Of a stretch of DNA of 7,355 nucleotides, positions 1 through 4,292 are shown piece after piece. The stretch spans positions 1 through 7,355 of the forward strand of contig JAHWYA010000073.1 of NCBI GenBank assembly GCA_020028115.1, written 5' to 3'. The stretch is from Anaeromyxobacter sp. Lineage in GTDB: Bacteria > Myxococcota > Myxococcia > Myxococcales > Anaeromyxobacteraceae. The notes below the pieces were generated by a model that searched no databases, was not told where the DNA came from, and saw only the letters and a list, made by a program, of their open reading frames with translations. A program made the position numbers and the translations under genes. Each line of letters starts with the position of its first letter. Positions within the stretch are counted from its first letter, which is position 1.

Positions 1-124
1 CCGGACTCTCACCGGCTGGAACGGTGCAGCTCGGCAGGCCTCCGGCAGCGGGGCTTCCCGCCGACCCTTCGACCGTGCCTTCGCGACGCACCACGGGGCG
101 CAGCGTAGCGGGGAACCCCACGGT

Positions 125-151
125 CCGCACGTCCAGCGGGACGTCGTGCGG
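125..151. repeat. Inverted repeat / potential hairpin
   Basis: CCGCACGTCC (125-134) can pair with GGAC (139-142) plus GTGCGG (146-151). This gives a ten-base-pair hairpin with an AGCG loop and a 3-nt bulge (143-145). No run of T follows on either strand, so it does not look like a standard intrinsic terminator. It could be the end of an upstream transcript, part of a leader on the minus strand, or a chance structure, which is common at this GC content. Confidence 0.35.
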
Positions 152-187
152 GCAGGCGCCCGCGCCGCGCCGGCGCCGGCGAGAATC

Positions 188-205
188 TTTCAACGAACGT
201 TGAAA
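188..205. promoter_or_regulatory. 18-nt palindrome, probable operator
   Basis: TTTCAACGAACGTTGAAA has two perfect 8-bp arms (188-195 and 198-205) around a central AA. It sits in a small AT-richer island in otherwise extremely GC-rich DNA, 34 bases before the start codon of the first gene, and its right arm supplies the candidate -35 hexamer. A dyad of this length, symmetry and position is what a dimeric helix-turn-helix repressor (for example of the TetR type) would bind, and binding there should block RNA polymerase. The regulator is unknown, and none is encoded in the window. The palindrome is seen directly; the operator role is inferred. Confidence 0.5.
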
Positions 206-229
206 ACGAGCGCCGGGGTGGGGTAGAGA
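200..229 (+). promoter_or_regulatory. Candidate sigma70-type promoter of the operon
   Basis: TTGAAA (200-205) matches the -35 consensus TTGACA at five of six positions. TAGAGA (224-229) matches the -10 consensus at only three of six, after an 18-bp spacer. Initiation would fall around 235-238, leaving almost no leader before the ATG at 240, so the transcript may be leaderless or nearly so. That fits the weak Shine-Dalgarno sequence ahead of that ATG. The weak -10 box makes this tentative, and transcription could also enter from further left. Confidence 0.33.
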
Positions 230-239
230 TCGCCGCGCC

Positions 240-1760
240 ATGGCCTACCGCTCGCTGCGCGAGTTCCTCGATCGGCTGGAGGGCGCGGGCGAGCTCGTCC
301 GCGTGAAGGACCGCGTCGACCCCGTCCTCGAGATGGCGGCGATCGCCGACCGCGCCGCGAAGCAGGGCGGCCCCGCGTTCCTCTTCGAGAACCCGGCCTC
401 GGGCGCCTTCCCCGTCGCCATGAACCTCTTCGGCACCCGGCGCCGCACGAGCTGGGCGCTCTCCTCGGACGACTTCGAGGACCACGCGCGCGAGCTGGGC
501 GCGCTCCTCAAGACGGCGCCGCCGCAGTCGTTCTGGGACAAGCTGAAGATGCTTCCGAAGCTCGGGAAGCTCGCGGCGATGGCGCCGAAGCACGTCTCCT
601 CGGGCGCCTCGCAGGAGGTGGTCGACCGCGAGCCGGACCTCCGGAAGCTGCCGGTGCTCACCACCTGGCCGCACGACGGCGGCCCGTTCGTCACGCTCCC
701 GCAGGTCATCACCCGCGACCCCGAGACGGGCATCCGCAACGTCGGCATGTACCGGCTCCAGGTCCTCGGGCCGCGCCGGCTCGCGATGCACTGGCAGCTC
801 CACAAGACCGCGACCGCCCACTACCGCGGCTACCGGAAGCGCGGCGAGCGGATGCCGGTCGCCATCGCGCTCGGCGGCGACCCGGCGCTCACCTACTGCG
901 CCTCCGCCCCGCTCCCTCCCAACGTCGACGAGTACCTCTTCGCCGGGTTCCTCCGCGGCGAGGCGGTCCGGACGGTGAAGGGCGTCGCGACGGGGCTCGA
1001 CGTCCCCGCCGACGCGGACTTCGTGATCGAGGGCTTCGTCGACACCGCCGCGCCGCTCGTCCGCGAGGGCCCGTTCGGCGACCACACCGGCTTCTACTCG
1101 CTCGCGGACGACTACCCTGCCCTCGACGTCGTCGCGGTGACGCACCGCCGCGACCCGATCTACCCCGCGACCGTCGTCGGCCCGCCCCCCGTCGAGGACC
1201 AGTGGCTCGGCAAGGCGACGGAGCGGCTCTTCCTGCCGATGCTCCAGCTCATCTTCCCCGAGATCGTCGACATGGCGATGCCGGTGGAGGGCGTGTTCCA
1301 CAACCTCTGCCTCCTCTCCATCAAGAAGGAGCACCCCGGCCAGGCGAAGAAGGTCATCCACGGGCTGTGGGGCTCCGGCCAGATGGCGCAGACGAAGACG
1401 CTCGTCGTGTTCGACGACGACGTCGACGTGCAGGACGTCTCGCAGGCCGCCTGGCGCGCCTTCGCGAACGTGGACGTGAAGCGCGATCTCGTCGTCGCGG
1501 ACGGGCCGGTGGACGTCCTCGACCACGCCGCGGGCCACTTCGCCTTCGGCGGCAAGCTCGGCGTCGACGCGACGCGGAAGTGGCGCGAGGAGGGCGGGCG
1601 CGAGTGGCCGGAGGTCTGCGTCCACCCGCCCGAGGTCGTCGCGCGGATGGACGCGCTCTACGCGCGGCTCGTCCCCGGTGCGCCCGAGCCCCGCCGGCCG
1701 AACATCGCCCCGCCGAAGGCCGCGTCCTGGACGCCGCCGCAGGGAGGGAACCTTCAATGA
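240..1760 (+). CDS. mqnL: UbiD-family decarboxylase, probable menaquinone (futalosine pathway) decarboxylase MqnL
   Basis: This 506-residue protein spans the usual UbiD-family length. In this context it should remove the carboxylate from prenylated 1,4-dihydroxy-6-naphthoate late in the futalosine pathway, using prenylated FMN and a divalent metal. The family signatures are clear. NVGMYRLQ (residues 167-174) carries the conserved Asn and the catalytic Arg172, followed by the cofactor-site MHWQLHK. EGPFGDHTGFYS begins at Glu276, with Glu276 and Asp281 as the acidic members of the E-R-E/D catalytic set. Further conserved blocks are YPATVVGPPPVEDQWLGKA and FGGKLGVDATRKW. The last roughly 25 residues are Pro-rich and look dispensable. 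The ATG gives the normal UbiD N-terminus (YRSLREFLDRLE); the ribosome site ahead of it is weak. It overlaps the methyltransferase gene by ATGA. Sequence alone does not separate a menaquinone from a ubiquinone decarboxylase; the mqn neighbours decide it, and mqnL is assigned on that basis. Confidence 0.9.
   Translation: MAYRSLREFLDRLEGAGELVRVKDRVDPVLEMAAIADRAAKQGGPAFLFENPASGAFPVAMNLFGTRRRTSWALSSDDFEDHARELGALLKTAPPQSFWDKLKMLPKLGKLAAMAPKHVSSGASQEVVDREPDLRKLPVLTTWPHDGGPFVTLPQVITRDPETGIRNVGMYRLQVLGPRRLAMHWQLHKTATAHYRGYRKRGERMPVAIALGGDPALTYCASAPLPPNVDEYLFAGFLRGEAVRTVKGVATGLDVPADADFVIEGFVDTAAPLVREGPFGDHTGFYSLADDYPALDVVAVTHRRDPIYPATVVGPPPVEDQWLGKATERLFLPMLQLIFPEIVDMAMPVEGVFHNLCLLSIKKEHPGQAKKVIHGLWGSGQMAQTKTLVVFDDDVDVQDVSQAAWRAFANVDVKRDLVVADGPVDVLDHAAGHFAFGGKLGVDATRKWREEGGREWPEVCVHPPEVVARMDALYARLVPGAPEPRRPNIAPPKAASWTPPQGGNLQ
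1741..1748 (+). promoter_or_regulatory. Shine-Dalgarno site for the methyltransferase gene
   Basis: AGGGAGGG lies inside the end of the decarboxylase gene, eight bases before the ATG at 1757. It fixes that ATG as the methyltransferase start, although the same reading frame is open far upstream inside the decarboxylase gene. Confidence 0.75.
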
Positions 1761-2458
1761 GCGCCCCGCTGCCCGGTGAGGGTCCGCGCGCGTCCGCGGT
1801 GCGCGCGATGTTCGACCGCGTCGCCCCGTCGTACGACCTCCTGAACCGGGTGATGTCGCTCCGGATCGACCAGGTCTGGCGCGGGCGGCTTCTCCGCGAT
1901 CTCGCGCCCCGCCCCGGCGAGACGATGCTCGACCTCTGCGCAGGGACGATGGACATCGCGGCGATGGCGCGGCGGCGCGTCACGGGGCTCCGCATCGTGG
2001 GCGCGGACTTCTCCTTCGGGATGCTCTCCCGCGGCGTGAAGAAGACCGGGCTCCCGGCGAGCCAGGCCGACGCGCTGGCGCTGCCGTTCAAGCCTGCCTC
2101 GTTCGACCTCGCCACCGTGACGTTCGGGATGCGGAACCTCGACTCCTACGAGGCCGGCCTCGCCGAGCTCGCGCGGGTGCTCCGGCCAGGCGGCCGGCTC
2201 GGGGTCCTCGAGTTCTTCCGCCCCGAGTCCACCGGCACGCGCGCGGTCCACGTCGCGATCAACAAGATCATGGTGCCGGTGATGGGCCGGATCCTCTCGC
2301 CCGACCCGGACGCGTACCGGTACCTCGTGAAGTCCATGGAACGGTTCGCCGCCCGCCCCGAGTTCGAGGAGGGCGCCCGGCGGAACGGGTTCAGGGACGT
2401 GAAGGGCGAGACGCTCTTCCCCGGGATGTGCGGTCTCGTCACGGCGGTGAAGGCTTGA
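1757..2458 (+). CDS. menG: Demethylmenaquinone methyltransferase (UbiE/MenG family)
   Basis: This 233-residue class I SAM-dependent methyltransferase would add the C2 methyl group to demethylmenaquinol, the last step of menaquinone synthesis. The family start signature is intact: AMFDRVAPSYDLLNRVMSL (residues 18-36) followed by DQVWR. Motif I is LDLCAGTMDIA (58-68), in which Met replaces the second Gly of the usual GTGD. VGADFS (81-86) is the acidic SAM-ribose strand, TFGMRNLD (122-129) the UbiE motif IV region, and ELARVLRPGGRLGVLEF (137-153) the canonical post-motif. YRYLVKSMERF (188-198) and the closing GLVTAVKA also fit UbiE. Length matches the family, and the ATG has a good Shine-Dalgarno site. 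The gene overlaps the decarboxylase by ATGA and ubiX by TTGA. The same enzyme makes ubiquinone in other bacteria, but every informative neighbour here points to menaquinone. Confidence 0.92.
   Translation: MSAPLPGEGPRASAVRAMFDRVAPSYDLLNRVMSLRIDQVWRGRLLRDLAPRPGETMLDLCAGTMDIAAMARRRVTGLRIVGADFSFGMLSRGVKKTGLPASQADALALPFKPASFDLATVTFGMRNLDSYEAGLAELARVLRPGGRLGVLEFFRPESTGTRAVHVAINKIMVPVMGRILSPDPDAYRYLVKSMERFAARPEFEEGARRNGFRDVKGETLFPGMCGLVTAVKA
2446..2450 (+). promoter_or_regulatory. Shine-Dalgarno-like site that decides the ubiX TTG start
   Basis: GGTGA (part of GGCGGTGA) is complementary to the 3' part of the anti-Shine-Dalgarno and ends four bases before TTG at 2455. Pairing in this register favours that close spacing. 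An in-frame GTG at 2428 would add nine residues (MRSRHGGEG) not seen in UbiX proteins and has only a weak site ahead of it. Confidence 0.55.
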
Positions 2459-3147
2459 AGCTCGTCGTCGCCATCTCGGGCGCGTCGGGCGCCCCGTACG
2501 CGAAGCGGCTCCTCGACTTCCTCGCGGCGCACGGACCGGCCGCGGGCGTCTCCGCGGACCTCGTCTTCACCCAGACCGGCAAGCAGGTCTGGAAGCAGGA
2601 GATCGGGGCCGAGCCGTCGTACCCGTTCCGTGTCTGGAAGAACCAGGACTTCACCGCGCCGTTCGCGTCCGGGTCCGCGCTCTACGACGGGATGGTCGTC
2701 GTGCCCTGCTCGGCGGGCGCCCTCGCGCGGATCGCGTACGGGCTCTCGGTCGATCTCGTCGGTCGCGCCGCGGACGTCATGCTGAAGGAGCGCCGCCGGC
2801 TCGTGCTCGTCCTGCGCGAGACGCCGATCTCGCTCGTCCACGCGCGCGCGATGACCCAGGTGATCGAGGCGGGCGCCTTCGTCATGCCCGCGTCGCCGTC
2901 CTTCTACTCGGGTCCCAAGACGATCGACGCGCTCGTCGACACGGTGGTCGCGCGGGTGCTCGACCGCCTCGGCCTGCCGAACGACCTCATGAAGCGCTGG
3001 GACGGCCTGGCATCGGAGCGGTGGGACACTCGGGCCGCTGCACCTGCGGTCAGCGGCCCTCGCGCCCCCCCGACCCCCCCGCTCGCTCCGGGGCAGGCTC
3101 ATCCGCCTGCCCCTGCGCTCGCAGAACCGCCGGAGGACGAACCCTGA
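2455..3147 (+). CDS. ubiX: Flavin prenyltransferase UbiX (MqnM-type), TTG start, extended C-terminus
   Basis: UbiX enzymes join a dimethylallyl group to FMN, making the prenylated flavin that UbiD-family decarboxylases need, so this gene should supply the cofactor for the decarboxylase two genes upstream. In futalosine-pathway operons it is sometimes called mqnM. With TTG at 2455 the protein has 230 residues and begins MKLVVAISGASGAPYAKRLL, the classic Rossmann-like FMN motif. Further signatures are VVVPCSAGALARIA (81-94), AADVMLKERR, LRETP (120-124) and MPASPSFYS (144-152), before the closing helix TVVARVLDRLGL. The normal family end is near residue 185. Residues 193-230 form a Pro/Ala-rich low-complexity tail whose DNA has two C7 runs and a hairpin, as if former intergenic DNA had been read into the gene. 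It overlaps menG by TTGA and mqnE by one base (TGATG). An alternative start is GTG at 2428. Confidence 0.9.
   Translation: MKLVVAISGASGAPYAKRLLDFLAAHGPAAGVSADLVFTQTGKQVWKQEIGAEPSYPFRVWKNQDFTAPFASGSALYDGMVVVPCSAGALARIAYGLSVDLVGRAADVMLKERRRLVLVLRETPISLVHARAMTQVIEAGAFVMPASPSFYSGPKTIDALVDTVVARVLDRLGLPNDLMKRWDGLASERWDTRAAAPAVSGPRAPPTPPLAPGQAHPPAPALAEPPEDEP
3065..3113 (+). other. C-run plus hairpin cassette at the ubiX 3' end, possible -1 frameshift signal
   Basis: Two C7 runs (3065-3071 and 3074-3080) each place C-CCC-CCG in the X-XXY-YYZ register of the ubiX frame (3066-3072 and 3075-3081). Eight bases after the second heptamer comes a perfect 9-bp hairpin: GGGGCAGGC (3090-3098), loop TCATCC, GCCTGCCCC (3105-3113). 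A shift of -1 here enters the frame of mqnE, which stays open to its ATG at 3147. The geometry is that of a programmed -1 frameshift site, but C-rich slippery sites are unusual in bacteria and open frames are cheap at this GC content. The hairpin could instead affect mRNA stability or mqnE translation. Confidence 0.3.
3132..3137 (+). promoter_or_regulatory. Shine-Dalgarno site for mqnE
   Basis: GGAGGA ends nine bases before the ATG at 3147. It lies inside the last codons of ubiX and 18 bases after the ubiX 3' hairpin. It selects this ATG over any start further upstream in the same open frame, whose extra residues are low-complexity Arg/Pro/Ser sequence. Confidence 0.75.
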
Positions 3148-4283
3148 TGGCCATCTCGTCACTCGCGCAGCGCGCCCTCGAGCGCGACGGCCTCGGCCCG
3201 ATCCGGGACACGGTCCTCTCCGGCGAACGGATCTCCGACGCCGACGCGCTCCGGCTGTTCGAGGCGACCGACCTCGCCGCGGTCGGCGCGCTCGCGAACC
3301 ACGTCCGCGAGCGGCGGCACGGCGACCTCGCCTTCTACAACCGCAACGTCCACCTCAACCCGACGAACGTCTGCGTCGCGAGCTGCAAGTTCTGCTCGTT
3401 CGCGCGGAAGGAGGGGGAGACGGCGTCGCCCGGCTACACGATGTCGGTCGACGAGGCGGTGGAGAAGGTCCTCTCGCGCCGGCCCCTCGGCATCACCGAG
3501 GTGCACATGGTGGCGGGGCTGCATCCCACGCTGCCCTGGGAGTACTACACCGAGCTCCTCCGCCGGATCCGCGCCGCCTGGCCGGAGCTGACGATCAAGG
3601 CCTTCACCGCGATCGAGATCCACTTCTGGGCGGAGAAGTACGGGAAGAGCTACGCGCAGGTGCTCACGGAGCTGCGCGACGCCGGGCTCGACACGATGCC
3701 GGGCGGCGGCGCCGAGATCTTCGCCCCGCGCGTGCGCCGGAAGATCTGCGACGACAAGGCGACCGCCGACCAGTGGATCGAGATCCACCGGACCGCGCAC
3801 CGGCTCGGCATCAAGACCAACTCGACGATGCTGTACGGCCACATCGAGCAGCTCGAGGAGCGCGTCGACCACCTGCGGCGGCTCCGCGAGCTGCAGGACG
3901 AGACCCGCGGATTCCAGGTCTTCATCCCGCTCGCCTTCCACCCCGAGCACAACATGATCGGGAAGGCGTTCCCCAAGCCGACGGGGTACGACGCGCTGCG
4001 GACGCTGGCCGTCGCGCGCCTCTACCTCGACAACTTCGACCACGTGAAGGCGTACTGGGTCTCGCTCGGCGAGCGGCTCGCGCAGACCGCCCTCGCCTTC
4101 GGCGTGGACGACCTCGACGGGACGGTCCTCGAGGAGCGCATCTACCACATGGCCGGCTCGACCGTGCCGCAGGCGCTCAGCGAGAAGACGCTGCACGAGC
4201 TCATCCGGGCCGCGGGGCGGGTCCCCGCCGAGCGCGACTCGCACTACCGGATCCTGAAGCGCTTTGAGACCGCCGCCGCCTGA
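3147..4283 (+). CDS. mqnE: Aminodeoxyfutalosine synthase MqnE (radical SAM)
   Basis: MqnE uses a [4Fe-4S] cluster and SAM to attach the adenosyl radical to 3-[(1-carboxyvinyl)oxy]benzoate, followed by rearrangement and loss of CO2, giving 6-amino-6-deoxyfutalosine. The 378-residue length is normal. The radical SAM motif is NPTNVCVASCKFCSF, with Cys76, Cys80 and Cys83 (CxxxCxxC) as cluster ligands. Characteristic MqnE/MqnC-family blocks follow: HMVAGLHPTLPWEYY, the partial-barrel segment FTAIEIHFWAEKYGKS, the GGGAE loop in DTMPGGGAEIFAPRVRRKI, TNSTMLYGHIE, LRELQDETRGFQVFIPLAF and FDHVKAYWVSLGERLAQ. FAPRVRRKIC and FHPEHNMIGK favour MqnE over MqnC. The start ATG overlaps the ubiX stop by one base and has a good ribosome site. 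Its substrate comes from the MqnA half of the next gene and its product feeds the deaminase at the right end. Confidence 0.95.
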   Translation: MAISSLAQRALERDGLGPIRDTVLSGERISDADALRLFEATDLAAVGALANHVRERRHGDLAFYNRNVHLNPTNVCVASCKFCSFARKEGETASPGYTMSVDEAVEKVLSRRPLGITEVHMVAGLHPTLPWEYYTELLRRIRAAWPELTIKAFTAIEIHFWAEKYGKSYAQVLTELRDAGLDTMPGGGAEIFAPRVRRKICDDKATADQWIEIHRTAHRLGIKTNSTMLYGHIEQLEERVDHLRRLRELQDETRGFQVFIPLAFHPEHNMIGKAFPKPTGYDALRTLAVARLYLDNFDHVKAYWVSLGERLAQTALAFGVDDLDGTVLEERIYHMAGSTVPQALSEKTLHELIRAAGRVPAERDSHYRILKRFETAAA

Positions 4284-4292
4284 GAGACTCCC

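Larger units (their letters stand above)
1..239. other. Upstream non-coding region of the operon
   Basis: No convincing gene is visible on either strand. The forward frames either stop within the region or read as low-complexity Pro/Arg/Ala sequence with no recognisable protein, and the reverse strand gives Arg-rich translations typical of GC-rich non-coding DNA. The stretch contains an inverted repeat at 125-151, small GC-rich dyads (49-60 and 110-119), an AT-richer island at 182-207 with an 18-nt palindrome, and a candidate promoter running into the first gene. Read on the minus strand, the first 15 bases give CCGGTGAGAGTCCGG, which recalls a conserved piece of cobalamin riboswitches, but the sequence next to it does not support that call. 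What lies left of the window, including whether a divergent gene exists, cannot be seen. Confidence 0.6.

Noticed and set aside
110..135. Resemblance of GGGGAACCCC...CGCACGTCC to the end of a group II intron
   Set aside because: Only a short, GC-driven similarity. No intron-encoded reverse transcriptase or domain V structure is present nearby.
1..203. Tail of an upstream + strand gene
   Set aside because: One forward frame runs open to a TGA at 201-203, but its translation is low-complexity Pro/Arg/Ser sequence with no recognisable domain, and the stop falls inside the palindrome at the presumed promoter.
1202..1756. Upstream in-frame extension of the methyltransferase into the decarboxylase gene
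   Set aside because: The added residues are Arg/Ala/Gly-rich out-of-frame translation of the decarboxylase. The Shine-Dalgarno site at 1741-1748 and the family N-terminus fix the start at 1757.
9..1757. Long open frame on the minus strand opposite the decarboxylase gene
   Set aside because: Its translation is Arg/Val/Asp/Glu-rich low-complexity sequence with no recognisable domain. It mirrors the G/C-rich third codon positions of the real + strand gene, which carries full family motifs.
3090..3113. Hairpin near the ubiX end as an intrinsic terminator
   Set aside because: The stem is strong but no T-run follows (the next bases are TGCGCTCGCAG), and a terminator here would cut off mqnE and the rest of the pathway in a tightly coupled operon.
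3021..3146. Upstream in-frame extension of mqnE
   Set aside because: The 42 extra codons give low-complexity sequence overlapping ubiX; GGAGGA at 3132-3137 and the family N-terminus support ATG at 3147. The open frame matters only for the frameshift idea reported separately.
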